From contig NC_031773.1 of NCBI RefSeq assembly GCF_001522545.3, positions 44,684,786 to 44,748,785 of the forward strand: 64,000 bases of DNA. The letters are read 5' to 3'. A program made the translations under genes and the position numbers. Every line of letters begins with the position of its first letter. Position 1 is the stretch's first letter. The stretch is from Parus major. Lineage: Eukaryota; Chordata; Aves; Passeriformes; Paridae. Under the pieces are notes generated by a model. It saw only the letters and a list, made by a program, of their open reading frames with translations. It made no database searches and had not been told where the DNA came from. This document shows, piece after piece, positions 40,876 to 55,400 of this stretch.

Positions 40876-42011
40876 TTAAAGAAAAACCTCTATGGTCCAA
40901 ATTGATATATTTCAGTAATGTAATATTTTAAAGAATATATTTTTCTCCAATCATTTCAACTAAAAGTTATATATGAATAGTAATTACTCTAGCAGATGAA
41001 AATTATTGCACAAATATAAAACTTCACCACAGACATGAATGGATTGATGATACTCATCTGAAAAAGGGTAAGTTTTAAATCTTGTTCAGTGCCTGAACAA
41101 ATCAAACCTATGACAAATACATGCATAACTGCAAAGTTCTGCTAAGTCTATAAACTATAGTCATAATGCTCTACAAGTTCAAAGTCCCGTACTTCGAAGT
41201 CCATGCCACAGAGAAAACTGCAGGTCCACTTCAAACAGCACTTACACTTCTGAACCTACCATCACAGCACACTAACACATTTCTTACTCATTCAAAATGT
41301 TGTCACAAAAAAATATTTGAATTGAAAGGTGTGTTTCACAAATGTTTCAGTACAATACAAACAGAACACTCCCTTACTTTGCAACAAATTGCCTTTAGAA
41401 TTCATTGAAGTATTTGACTTCCAAATTTTGAGTCTCTGGTAATTACACTTTCCTATGTGAAACTTAAACTAAGAATCATTCTGAAGTGGGATTTTTTTGT
41501 GTTGACTTTTAAGTTTTTTAAACAGAAAAGAACAGAATGTGAAACTCAAGGCTGCTGGATTATGATGGGAAAATTAACCGTAAAATAACCCTGTACCATC
41601 ATTCTGTGTCCCAATCAAGTGTCATGACCAATACTGCTTGTATGTTTTGGATTTAAAATCTTTAATCTCTTTCAATATTTTTATGTAACTCTGTATAATC
41701 TTTGGTCTAGGGAAAAGTAGATGTTGAGTAAACCAGTTACTACAGAACTGCCTTGGGTTAAGACCAGAGACTTGAACCTGAGTCTACACATCAGAGGTGA
41801 ATTGCAGGGTTATCAGCTTAACTACTGTTTTGGGCTCTGTTACTCTTTGTTTTGTTGCTCTTTCTGTGGTCAGAAACTTAGATCACAACAAGTATCATAA
41901 AAACTACCACAGCTCAATTAGCAAAGCTGGTATTTTTTCATTTAACCTGGTTTTTGAAAAAAATTATAAACAAACTTATCCACTTTAATTTTATTACCAG
42001 TTGCTCTTCAG

Positions 42012-42033
42012 AGTGAATGTGAATGTGAATATG
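42012..42033. repeat. (TGAATG)n short hexanucleotide repeat
   Basis: Three to four near-perfect GAATGT/GTGAAT units in intron 1. Confidence 0.7.
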
Positions 42034-45000
42034 AAACATTCATACATAACTACAGACATACAGACACCTCTACTTTCTTGAAAACAAAGATATCGATTGG
42101 GAGGGAAGAGGGCATGTATCTTTGACATCATCATATCATTGATGCATGCCTCTAAGGAGAGGAACTTGGATCTTTTCACTGAAGCATAGATCTATAAAAT
42201 GGACACATAACTACCTAACTGTGACTGAGCTCATTTCAAGATTTTTCAAGGTTTCCTATATAGGCAAGACATAACTCAAATTTATTTGCAAAATGTCTTC
42301 AGTATGTTTTCTCCCACTTGCATTATTTTCTGGAGGATGGTGATACCCAGCCCTGTCTCATTAGCATTGAAGTAACATCCTGAAACAACAACAAAAAAGA
42401 TGTGTGAAGATAAAGTGAGTAATTATTTACATTTAAGTTTTTAAGCTGTAGTAGAAAATACTGACCTATTGAGAAATTGATAGGCTAGCTCACTACTGAT
42501 TAACAGTGAAACATATAAACACAACTTGATAGTGTTTCAAATGGAAAAGAGAATCTAATGATCAAAGTACTAACAGAATTTGAGATGTGTAATATTTAAC
42601 ACAGTAATACTCATTTACACAATATCAATAATGCAGTCAGTGTCTAGTTACAGAATACACTGCTGTTAGCCAAAATGCATGTTCTTCACTTGGAATTTGA
42701 ACTAAAGTTTAGGTGTGCAAGTCTTCAGCTGTTGTGTTAAAGATAAATTATCCCAGCTTAAGGCCAAGAATACATTTGAAGGGATACGGGCAAACTTCTC
42801 TTTGCATACTGTAATTTCTACTCAGAGCATATGCTTACTGACCCAAAAACCTGCTGAAAAAAAACTCTTGAAAATGATGGAAAAATCAGATACTGCATAA
42901 CATACAGCCAACTTCAGCACAGCAGAACAACACCAAATTAAGAGACATATAACAATTTGAATGAGAAGCTAATGTCAGGCTACTTTTTCCTTTTCTGACA
43001 ATTTTTAAGGTGGGTCACAAATCTCTAATCTTAGTCCCAGGTCTTTGTTACCAGGTTTCTAAGCATTTTAAAATCTAGCTAAAAACTCTTTGCATGATGC
43101 CCACAAAAATTAAACTTAAAACATCTTCAGAAAGAAAGTAATTCTTCATACCTGAATCAGAAGTGGTTCAAATACCAACTTGAAATGGAAAACAACTATT
43201 TTAATCATTCACATTATTGTCAAGTTCTGTATGCTTAGATGTGTAATAATGTACCCTAATGGAATTGCAAAGGGAAAGAGATTTGTCACCAAAATTATAC
43301 TGCATTTGCCTGTGATGATCTGAATGTTAGGCCACGTGACTAAAATTGCACATGATTAGAAGTATACCCTGAACAGTGCTAACACAGTCAGGACAGCCTC
43401 CTTTGCTGCTCTGGTAAATTCGAAATAGTTCCTGACAACTCCCTGTGTGAGTGTCAATTCAACTGCTTTGAAAGGTATCATCTGCCTTATAGTTACAGTG
43501 AAAAAAAAGTCCTTTGCTGAAATCTGTGTGCTTTACCCAAGGTTCACCTGATGGCCAGTAAGTTTGGTAGTGCAATACTGTGAAATGAATCTATTATATA
43601 GATTGCTTTCTATGGAGCTGAGAGAGAAAATCCTCAAAGACCCAAATCTCCAGGAATATAGTGAATTGACAGTTTTACCAAAAGATTCATTTTCTTCAGG
43701 AAGATCTCAGCTGTATTCTGGACTTTTCCAAGAATCCCAGAAGACTGCAATCCTGCATGCTGTATGACAGCTGCTGGAGTTACTGACAGTACTACAGCAA
43801 CTCACAAGTCAAATGAAACTCATCAAGAAAGATGCATATTATGAGCTGACCTTCTGCAGTAATTGCTCTTAATTCCTCTTTAGGAATTGTGACACTCAGA
43901 AATGGTGACATTTTGTGTAATTTAATAAATTCATACTTTCAAAGGAGATTTGGGTAATTAGCTACTATGAAAACTAGCCAAAGTAGTAAACTTCCAAAGA
44001 AAGAAGTCTAGACATTCTGGCTCCATCCTTTAAAAAATAATCCTGAGGCCTGCTTTCTCATTGTTGACCAAGTTTTTTTTAAACCAAGAACATATTTTAA
44101 CAGAAATACCACAAATGGACTGAGTTCCTTCCTTCTCCCATTTTTCTGAGATAGTGGGTTTGGCTCTGGCATTTTCCCAAAGTAGCTAGGCAAATTCATC
44201 CACATGCACTATACGTCTCTTGGGCAAAGACAAGACAACATCCAACCACCAGCATGTATTTTCTTGTCACTCTCTAAATAAATTCATTTGCCACTTCTTA
44301 AGATTTCATCAATCTTTGAGGAAGGTTCTGAAAGTGGACCTCTACCATTTTGTCCAGGAAATTGTCATGCCCTACTTTGTAAATCAGTCCTGTACCCCCG
44401 ATCTCACACTTTTGATCAGCACTGTGTCTATTCTTTTAAACTACCCAATGAATTCTGCTTTATGTTCTATTTTCCATGTAATTTCCAGCCTAGTGCCTTC
44501 TGCATTCTCCAAAGTCATTAACCTAGATTTTTTGATTTTTTTTTTTCTTTTATGATATGGACTCCCTGGCCTTGAGATGAATATCTGCAGCAAGGTTCTC
44601 TTTTTCAAGGCTGGCACTAGCAACTGCAGGACTCTTCATATCCTGAATTTTTCTCCCTTGTCAAGCTGGGCATCACAATTTTAGTGGGAAAAGAAGAGAT
44701 GATGATGATGAGAAAAAATCCTATGAAAACAATATATACTTACTGAGAGAAGGGAAAGAAATCTCCTTGTCTCTTACCACCATCATAATTAGCTGATTTA
44801 TTCCCTGGAGGCTGTCTACTGAAATAGGCAGCCAAACAAGGAGGATGCTCCCTTGGCATTTTAAAAAGCAGACACTTCTAAACAGCCTCACTTGCTTTTC
44901 TCAAAACTTACTTCCCTAGTCTGTGCCCTGTTACAACCAGCTGAGCTTTAAAGCAAAAGAAGGAGAGCAAATATTGCAACTGTTCATGTCATAGCAAAAG

Positions 45001-46019
45001 CTATTCATGCACTGGCGATGCATGACAAGATTTCTGCTGCTTTTACTCCTTTTATGCCATTTATGCCTGTGTAACTCTTTCTTGCTTGAATGACAGAGAC
45101 ATGGATGCTCAGTGCTGAAGCTTCTCTCTTTTTTTGGTTAAGCAGTACCAATACAGTAAGTACCACAGGCCAGGAATGGCTTCTCTTCTGAAGCAACTTA
45201 TTCGTTTCGGCTCACAGTTTAAGTGGGAAAATGATACACATCTCATTTATGCTTCAAACTATCTTTCTAGATCATAAGAGGAAATGTTTCATCACTGGGG
45301 AATGACCCTGCTGTTTCCTCAATAACTGTTTCCCACAAGAGAAGAGAGGAAACTAACATCTTTCCCCTACACACAGTTCTTTCATTTCATCTAAACACTT
45401 TACTTTCAACAATTAAAGTTTGATTTTTCTTGCCTCATTTTTGCTGTTTCAGGTAATATAATGGGAATCTTGTTTGAATTATTATCATTAGTCACTGAAA
45501 AGAAAAAAAAAAAGGAAAAAAACCCATCCTCCAGCATCTTAAATTCTACATAATATCTCATAAAGATATTAGATTCACAGCAGGAGTTGTAATTTTTTGT
45601 AAGTTATTAGAGGTATCTCACCTCTAACAGAAGGTTCTGTTCACCACCATATGTGTAGTCCATATTTACAATCTCAAAAGAAATATATTTTTCTCTGGAA
45701 AAATATATATATATTTCTATGAAAATATATACATAACTATATACATAAAGAGTGTATTAAAAATTGTTGAGATTGCAAAGGCAAGGATTAAAGTTCTGGT
45801 GCTAAGTCATCCTACTAACACATAGGTATTAGCTATAATCACATGATTTCCTTTCATTGTACAATGAATGGTGATCTTGGAACATTTCAAGGTCTATCCT
45901 CAAGAATTAGGATGATTGAATAAAAACTCTTTTCTTTTTGAAAATCAAAGGTATTAAAAGGTGCATTGGTATTTATTAAATCAATTAAACAAGGTAAGAA
46001 CAGGAGCAGCAGTTTAATG

Positions 46020-47170
46020 CTGCACCACAGAACTGAATTCTATCCATGTCTGTTCTCCAGAAACAAATCTCTGAATATCTGAACAGATCTTTATACATTT
46101 GAACATAAAATGCTACTTAATTTACGTAGAATGTTCTTCACATAATACTTCATTAAGATGTGAAACCCTCGCTGTGAAATGCCACGAATGCTAAAAATTT
46201 GCATTGCTTCAAAGACCAATTGAACAAATGAATGGAAGAAAAAAATCCACTGGAGCTAGTTAATACAAAGACAATACATCTGTTGTAGAAAGCTGCTGTA
46301 AATTGCTAAAAGCTGTGAGAGTACACTGGAGAAACTGTTACATACTACGTGTTTGCTTTGCCACTATACTCTTCTAAGAACAGCCTCTTAACTCCCAGTC
46401 AAAACTGGAGAAGAGTACTTTTCTAGACAGACATTCATTCTGACCGTGAAGAGCCACTCCTATAATTTTACACTAACTATATTAATCCTGTGAAAAACGA
46501 GCTCATTGAAGTCACCAGATGGAATCGCCAATTCAACACATACTTCTTGCCATAATCTAAGAGTGCTTCAGTCAGCACTTTTAAGTGCAGATATTAAAAC
46601 CCCTATGTAATCACTGAAATACAGGGACAGTAAACTCATTTAATGCTGTGAAGCAATCAGATACTATAGCGACAAACATCACCAAAAAAAAAAAGCCCAG
46701 GAGAAAAATGAATCATTCTTTTTCTAGAGAAGATGTTGAACTGTGTGCAGAAAATAAGGCTCAGGGCTAAACACTCAGTAGTAAGTTAAAAACACTGAAT
46801 AACTGCTTATCTAATGAGCACTGTCTATCCTGGACTGCAAGTGAGGAAAAGACAACAGACTGAGACATTAAAAAAAACAAACATGTAACGCCTGCATTCA
46901 GTGAGATACATAAAAACTTCATTGGCAACCTTAATTGTATCATTCATATAAAAAAGCAGACAAAAACTCCTGAAACTTCACCCTGTACTGTCATCTTGGC
47001 AAAACTTTATTAGATAATTTATCACAACCCCTCCTCCCACTTAAACTAATGGCATGACTGGCGGCTCTTTATTAACCACTATCATAGAAATTCATTTTAG
47101 CACTAAAAGAATAGGAGACAATTTGAAAATGCATTTCACAAATATAGCAAGGAAATATGAAAATGTCAGG
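46020..47170. other. Complex non-repetitive segment of intron 1
   Basis: A long stretch without simple repeats or recognised transposons, with balanced composition and occasional CpGs (for example around 46160, 46440, 46495 and 47060). The texture is what deeply conserved non-coding elements often look like, but conservation cannot be judged from one sequence. Confidence 0.25.
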
Positions 47171-48224
47171 CTTTGAATGAAAACTATGTTTCAGTGCATG
47201 TACATTTCCTTTCAATTCTGCTGAATGAATTTTTCTTCATTCTGCTCCATTTCTCATAGCTCATCTCCTAAACTTCTCTCACTGTCCTCAGCACTGCTAA
47301 CTGCCATGGTCAGTCTCAATTCTTATTCCTAATCTCAATTCTTTTGCCCATTTCCTTTACAAACCATTTCTAGCATTCTAGTCTTTTCAGAGTTTTACAT
47401 ACAGCCTGTTTGCCAAACCACTCCAAATACCTTTATTCAGATCTCCACCTGTCTTCTACCCTCGTCTTCTCACCCAGAACATATGCTTATTCCATTCCTT
47501 TAGGGGCTTCATTTTCTGATTACAACAAGACACCTCTCCCTTTGAAATTAAGACTTACATAGTCTACATGAAAGGAGGAATAGAAGGGACAGATTTAACT
47601 GTTGTGACAGGCAAACAACAGATTTGTAACATGTACGCACGCTCCATGCCGTATGTTTTATTTCCACAAATGATTTATTTGGTTCTCTGACGCATTACTT
47701 GTGCACATTATATGAGAAGATCCTTGGCAGATCTACCACTTGGTTATGCAAGATACTGCTCTGCAATAAATGTGCACAAAACAGGAAGCAGGGTGATTGC
47801 AAATCACTTATGAGCATATTTTGACAAATTAACTATCCAGATGACAAGAAGGACATGGAAGTGGATAAATAATTACTTGAGAAAGCTGAAAACTAAAAAT
47901 AAGTGCAAATTATGTTTTTAAGAAACCTTACCAATGACTTAATTGAGATTCTGGGGTCAAGCTGTATGAATATGCTGGGGATGTTAATTTGCAAAAAATA
48001 ACCTAGAGATTCACTATTCATATCGAGTGACAGCTAAAAATGGAAAACAATGACCCTGACAAGTCAGTAAGTAAACATGGAAGACATTAAACTCAAGAGT
48101 TAATTCTCAGAATACCAGTAAAAATTATACTGGAAAGTTTTATCATGAAGGTTTAAAATTCAGGCAATGTGTGGTGGGAAAATACCTAGTCCAAAAGATA
48201 GTCCCAATTCTGATTCAGAAAACT

Positions 48225-48308
48225 TTTCTTTTCCTTTCTTCCTTTCTTTCTTTCTTTCTGTCTTTCTTTCTGTCTGTCCTTCTGTCTTTCTTTCTGTCTT
48301 TCTTTCTC
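48225..48308. repeat. (CTTT/CTGT)n pyrimidine microsatellite
   Basis: Tetranucleotide array of CTTT with interspersed CTGT and CCTT units, about 84 bases, in intron 1. It lies about 300 bases from the CR1 relic at 48.6 kb. The Phe/Leu/Ser-repeat open frame over it is a product of the unit. Confidence 0.9.
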
Positions 48309-48589
48309 TAAAAGGCATCTATCTCTTGGATACTTCTCATATTGTGACAGTGTGAATATTTAACAACTTAACCTATTTCAGCACTTGTCCAGGCTATGAA
48401 GGATTAGGAGAAAATCCACATACCAATCACACCATTCTTACAGGAAAAAGAAGTCTCATTTACAGGAGAAAGAAGTTACTAATGTGTAAACTCAAAGACC
48501 CAAATGTGATATTTGTGGTTTTGTAATGACTAACAATTCAGAAAAATAAGTACAACACAAAAAACTGTCCAACTCCAGCACAAAAGATT

Positions 48590-49545
48590 GTGGTGGTGGA
48601 AGAGTCTGTTCACTCCTGCTTGAAGAACTACACAAAGTTTTTGCCTGAATTTCATGAGGCTCCAATAAACCCATTTCTCCAGCCTGTCCAGGTCCCTCCT
48701 TACAGCAATTCTTCATATGAATGTTTTTTCCACAGTTTGGTGTCACCTGCAAACCTGCTATACGTGATACACTGCAATCAGTACTGGCCCTTGAATCCTG
48801 AGGAAACCCTCTAGTAAATACCAGCAGCTGGATTTTGTACTGGTGATCACACTCTCTCACAGTCAAGCCAAGTTTCAACCCATCTTATCATCCTCTTATT
48901 CAGTCCATAGCTCATCATTTTGACTGAGACTGCTCTGAGGTAAAACACCACCATTTTCCCCTTGTCCACAGGTGCAGTTTTCACACTGTAGAAAGCAATT
49001 GAGGTGGGTCAGGCATGACTTAGTAAATCCATGCTGGCTGTTCTCAGCTGTGTTCCTATCCTTTGAGAGAACAGAAATTACATCCATGAGCATATGCTCT
49101 GGAACTTTCTCTAGGACCTAGAATAGACTGATGAGCCAGGTGACCCCAGAACCTTCATTTTGCTCTTCCTGAACACAGGCATGATGTTTTCCTTTTTCAG
49201 TTATCAGAAACTTCCCATGTTTGACACAATCCTCCAAAAATTAAGAGTGGTCTCACAGTAATATTGGTTCCTCCAATGTAAATGTTCCCCTGATCTTCCT
49301 CTACTGTGGGGACTGTTTTGAAAGCTGGCAAAGTCTGACTTTACAGCCAAACAAGCAAAGCAGAAAAGGCAACGAGTCATTGCCTTTTCCATGAGCTTTG
49401 TCACTAGGTCTTCTGCCCCATCAAGCACTGAGTCCATATTTTCTTTTGATATCAACATATTTACTTTTGCCTTTCCTATCTTCCTAAGCTTCAGCTCCAG
49501 GTAATGTTTTATAATTTGTTTCTTGTACACTTGGAGCATTTTCAA
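48590..49545 (-). mobile_element. CR1 LINE reverse-transcriptase relic
   Basis: Reading the minus strand, the piece NSQHGFTKSCLTHLNCFLQC (near 48990-49050) corresponds to the conserved NSQHGFTKGKSCLTNL motif of CR1 reverse transcriptase. It continues leftward through LVTRGFPQDSRA-like and LQVTPNCGK-like pieces, which match the TSGVPQGS and FADDTKLGG motifs in broken form. The catalytic DD appears lost and several frames are needed to follow it, so it is dead. It inserted in intron 1 in the same orientation as ANKS1B. The right border is approximate. Confidence 0.8.
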
Positions 49546-52029
49546 TAAACCTCATGTGATACAACATCACAAATTTTAAGCAATTTTCAGGTATCTCTAA
49601 CTTCAACCAGCGAGAATTCTGCCTCTTGGCCAGCTAATCTACTGATTATCGATCAGTACCTCCTGTCTACTGCTTCTGAATTAATCCAAATCAGCTATAC
49701 AACAGAGAAGGAAATAAATTATACCCAAATTTAGCTTCAACCTACCTATCTAAGTGGTCATTTTTAATATATTCTACATATACTTTCAATTACAATTGTT
49801 TTCCTGTTCTTCAAAGTTTACCTACAGAAGTATTTAAATGAGGGATGTGTTTCATCTTGACATAAAATCATTCAGTATCTATTTGGGGTGAGCTCAGTCA
49901 CTCTCTATGCCCCCTAATAACTAGATCTCCTTGGCTGCAGTAGGAGCTTGGACACCTAACACTGACATCAACACCTACAGAAACATGGCTGCCACTGGCT
50001 GCTTAAAAGAGGAACTAAATTGCACTCAAGATGTCATTTTTAGCTTTTTTTCTTGCTTTAGGTAATGTATGTGCAACACATGGGAAACAGTATAAAATTA
50101 TTATAATAAAAGCACAACCGTGTGGAATTAAATCTCACAGAACCTTTCTTACAGTAAATACCTGTACATCATTAGAAATTCATAGATGTTAAGCAAGGTG
50201 CAGAACAGTTGTATCACTTCTTAATGCAAAGTGATCATACTGAAAATACTGTCACCAGGAAAAAGCAATTAAAAAAAAAAAAAGTCATCCAATAAAGGCT
50301 AGAAGGTAAAAAAAAAAAATAAAAATATTCCCTACTTCCCAAAATAGTCCACACACATGAAAATGTCATATCAGTTGGCAGAAATTAACACTACTTACTA
50401 TGCCTTACACATTTAACACTCAAAGCTGTCAATATATTTTACCTTGACGTATTAGTATAGGATTAGGATGTGTACTCTAACTGGAAGTGGCCAGCAGAGA
50501 AACTCCATGACATGACAGATGGGAATTCCAGCTGTGGAACTCTCGTATCTGTCACCTCCCCAGATGAGCAGACTAAGCTTACTGAAGAAAAGGCACAGTA
50601 ACTGCACTCTACATTACACTGTCCCTTACAGATTATATACCAGTAGCATAAACTAAAGCAGTTTATAAATTGCTTCAACTAGTGCCTTTGCCAGGAAAAT
50701 AAAAAAATGGCCTAGATGTGTAAGCACTCCGTAGCAACTCACCCATGAATACTCATACAAACTGAAATTGAGGCAAATAAAATAATTTACCTGTAGAGTT
50801 TTGGAAACAAGGCTATGTCCTGGATCCCTACTGCAGTGACTGTGAAAACACCTGCCCTAAAAGCATCTCTATTTGCTCTTCAAAACATTTCCAACCTTCA
50901 CAAGACAACAGATCTTTCAGATAACATCATTCTTCATTCCCTTCCGTTTATTTCCCCTCTTAGTTCTACTAAAACATTACTTCTTAAAAACAGTAATGTC
51001 ATGTCAGTGTCAAAAATTTACAAAGCAGCATTAATTCTATGGAATTACCAAACCTTTAAAAAGATAAGTGTTAGACAAGAGGGGAAATAATGGTGGTGAT
51101 CACAATGACTTTATAGGGTCCTCTGTGGAATTAGGCACTAGTCATCTAGTGGCTAAGTATTCCACAAGAATTCTAAAAGTTGTTTTTTTTTTTAGTTACA
51201 GACACTTCAGCCTTCTGAATGTTTTTCTTTACCTTCTACATTTAACATGTTTGTCAAATTTCCCTCACTAGTCTGCCAGATTCCTCCAGATCAGTCCACC
51301 CAGTTGTACCTCCCCACATCTTTATCTGCCCATATCTGTGGACAGATAAAATTACCTTGGTAGATTTTACACTAGATCTAGAGTTCTTGCTGGTCATTTT
51401 TTGCATTTGCTATAGCTTAGAAAATTAATGGAACATACACTTGACCAATATTCAGAAAACTATTTCTGGAGTAAGAAATGAGAGATTTATCCATAGAGTT
51501 TAACTACAGAGCTTGCTCATACTGAACTCCTAGGGAGGATTTATTACACAGACCTTGAGAATCGCCTTGCCCTTAACCATCTATCAGATGTTCTGGATAT
51601 TGTTATATTGCTACCTTTACATATTGTAAATATTTCAAACTAGAGAATAAATCTAAGGAGTTCAATAGATAAAATGTTGTCTGAACTTTGATTGAAAGCA
51701 TTTATCAAAAACAAGAATAAAAATAAGTCTAAGAAGGGTAGATAATGAAGGAGATGAGCTTCTCTTAGCCTTCAACAAAATGAAGGCTGAGAAACTCAAA
51801 CATTTGAAAGGGCAAACAGAGTCTAAGCAGCAATCAACTATCACTAATACCAAGAAGCATAAACTGTTGTCCTGATTATTAGTTTGCTTTCCATACTGAA
51901 AGGCAGAAAGAAGAAAGATTAAATATGTCCTCAAAAGAATTAGGTTACCTATTCTAACAGGATAAAGAAGGTTATTGGGAAATCTGGGAATGCTGGTCTC
52001 TGCTTAGGACAAGGCCTACCAAGTGAGAT

Positions 52030-52420
52030 CTGCTTTTGCAAAAGAAGCTGAATGAATCAGAGGGCTCGGCACAAGGACAGAAGAGGATCTGTGTGGCTTT
52101 CAGCACGCACTGAGGCCATCAGGCTAAACTGTGGCTTTGCTGCAAGCAAGACACTGCTCTGAGAAACAGATGAGGAAACAGATTGCAACTCCCAGACTGA
52201 CAATCTGCTTGCCGTGTTTCTTACACTTTAGAGGAGAAATAACTTGGGCCAGGCCTATACGTGGTGTAGCAGCGCTAAGTAAGGCTGAGCAAAGAACGAA
52301 GCCATTCCCTGCCACACTGCCAAGTGTGGAAAGGGAAAAAACCAGCTCCAGGCAGGCCGCTCCACCCTCTCATGCTGTGTAATGGCAACAGCCAACAAAG
52401 AGCAAAAAAGGGCCAATTCA
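52030..52420. other. CpG-bearing GC-richer block in intron 1
   Basis: About 390 bases with at least seven CpGs, far above the surrounding intron, and no simple repeat. Possible enhancer, alternative promoter or unrecognised old transposon. Open frames on both strands are under 90 codons and not family-like. Located about 4.5 kb downstream of exon 1 in gene orientation. Confidence 0.3.
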
Positions 52421-55400
52421 ACCTTCCCTACTACTCTGTGCCAGTTCATATTAATTAATATTCAATCCCACAGTCCAGTTAAAAATCCAAAGTTCTTTTA
52501 ACATGTACAGTTTAAAAAGACTAAAAATTAGCATATAATCAAAAACTATCCGTTTCTGCTAGTAACATAGAACAAATAGGCATGGCCATGGCTACATGTG
52601 GCAAAATGAGGTAAGGTCTCTGAGATACATTAAAACCTTCAAAGTTATTTTTCCTAAAAACTCTTTGAAAGAAACAAAGGCTGTCTTTATCCAACAATGA
52701 ACAACTGGTTGGTCAATTAAAACAGACTATGCATACAGAGATAATCAAATTAAGTAAATTAAAAATACCAGGTTGTTAGAAACACTATACTCTTTCTATG
52801 TGTTAAAGCCTTTAACACAAATTTAAGGATTTGGGATACAGAAATTAAATTATACATTCTGTTAGAGAAACTGTGGGATTTTACTGTCAAGTTTTTGTGT
52901 TTACACTGGAATAATAGAAAAGCTAGTGAAATTAGGTAAAAATATATGAAAATTCTATTTGCAATCTGGAAAATAACCCACAATTCTAAACTTTAAAAAC
53001 TTCCATTTTTTAATACGAAACATAGCTAATAACTAACATATGACAATTCCAGGCAGTGGAATCCACAAAGAAACAGAAACAATAAATTTAGACTTAAGAC
53101 TTTGAATGTTTCATGAGGTGTCTCAACATAGTAAAAGAAGAGACTCCAGCCCTGCACTAATGTTTTGGGTTAGAGACCACAGGCAAAACATGTAACACAG
53201 TTTTAGATATCCTGGTGTATCACACCAGGAATTTAGATGTATCTCCAGAGCTCCTGATTCTTTTTCAAGGTCCATCAGTCCATTCAGAAAACACCTGGGC
53301 ACCTAAAGTACCAGGAAGCACCCACGTTTAAGGAACAACATTAAGTTAGGCATTTATTTAGGTTACTTGCTCTAGTATGTTGCAATGCCTTATGCTGATT
53401 TTGCACCTGAGAAATTCACCTTCACTATATTTGCCTGCAATCTTTATGATAAAGGGCAAACTATAGAAATTGAGGCAGGGGGCAAAAACTGACCCAGAGC
53501 AGCCTTCCAAAACTTCTCCTGAGCTGAAACAAGTTACAGAGTCCACACTGATTTGTTGTCATTGTTTTAGATAAACCAATTTAGGCATGAGGTATTATGT
53601 AGTAAGTATTACAGATATCTGGGTGCATATGAGATCTTAATTAAGCATACATCATTTTTATGCACTTTTCACATACTCTAAGCACGTGTCTAAATTCTCG
53701 CAGGAATTAATTCATACATTTATATGTGTGCTTAAATAGCCTTCCAGAACAGAGGTGTTTTCCTGAACTGTTGTCATAATTTAATGACTTAGGAGTTAGA
53801 AGTCAGGCCTTCAAAAATTATATAATTTAGTCTGCAATTAGCATCAACAAATAGTTCTAACTATGGAATGCCCATACAAAAGTTTGCCCTATTTTCCCCC
53901 CAAGTACCATAAAACACGTTAACTGCTAAGAAAAAAATGCTGTTATAAAAATGTAAATAGGACATCAGAGCTCAGATAGTTTGTTCATTGGTTCAGAAAA
54001 CAATCAATGTGTATTTGTCAATTTATGAATATTAAATTTCATTCACAGGGTGCATATTTACTGTAAAGGAAATTTACACCAGAAAAAGGTGTCTAACTGT
54101 AGAGAGTTCAGCCACATAAACTAAGTTGTCCCCAGCACCCTGAAGAAATCCAAAGAGATAATGTACTCCTACTACCTAGACCAACACATCAGGCACAGTA
54201 TTAGCCCATTTGCATGCTGAAAGAGTTGGACTGTTCCAACCTAACACTAGAAACAGCACTGCCAAAAGGAGAAAGAAAGATCAACATGGACCTTTCTTAC
54301 CACAGTGGGACACATACGGTCCTGGGGCACCATTTTAGAAACTAAGCAATAACTATGATGAAAAAAACAGCAGCAATTACTGACAAAATGACTCCTAAAT
54401 ATTAAATAAAATTAAGAAAATTACATCCCTATATTTTTATGTTAGTTTTTTTTAAAACAGCTTTCAAAACTTTTTATTCTAATAAACTGTATGCAAAAAT
54501 ACCAATATAGCTCTACTAGTAAACTTCTTCAGGTTTTCTATTTAAAAAAAATCTTTGAATTCCCCCCCAAACTCAAACTTTTATACTGTACAAGTATGGC
54601 TCTTCTACAACTTTGCTATTTTCAGTAAGCGTTGATTTCCCAAACAGGATCAGAATGTTCATATGACTTTCATATTGTTTCTATTTTTTCTTTACTAAGA
54701 TAGATCCAACCTTAATCTTGCATGTCATTCTGGACTTAATCCATAATTAATGGCATCAGTTAGATCATGGACCATCTCAAATCCCCTCCCCCCCCCAAAA
54801 AAACCAAACAGAAACCAACCAAACAAAAAATGTGTATTTGTCAAAATATGTCAAAATACCTGTCACATATAATTCTTTCTTGAAAAACATTTACTGTAAT
54901 ACATAGTAGTTTCTGCTTTGACCATTTGTGCTGAACCCTCCAAAAAGTCTTATGTTCCATAGTGTGTTAGATTGTGAACATTTAAGCATCAGACCATTAC
55001 TGAATTCTTTCTAAATTAGAAATATTTCATCATACAGCTGGATGCAGCATACAGCTGGAACTTCGCTCCTAATTTTTGGAGTTACTTTACGGAAGCCATG
55101 GACATTCTTGTTAACATTAGTTAGAAATGCCATAAATTAAATAGTATTTGTTTTACTCTACTTTACTTCTCTTCAAGTTAAGTGCACTTCCAGGAAATAA
55201 AAAAAAAAAAAAAAGCCAGTTGACTTTATAACCTAAAATTCTTCAATCCTGAGTAAGAAACAAGGACTGTGATGACACATCTGTATATACAAAACACATT
55301 GTTCACGTGTTCTGTGTACACAACATACAACAATGCTGTTTAGTAAAGAAAGGCAAGCACAAGCAAATACACCCCCTCACGACATACAGCATGAAATTAA

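Noticed and set aside
48167..48355. Phe/Leu/Ser-repeat frame at 48.2 kb
   Set aside because: Translation of the CTTT/CTGT microsatellite.
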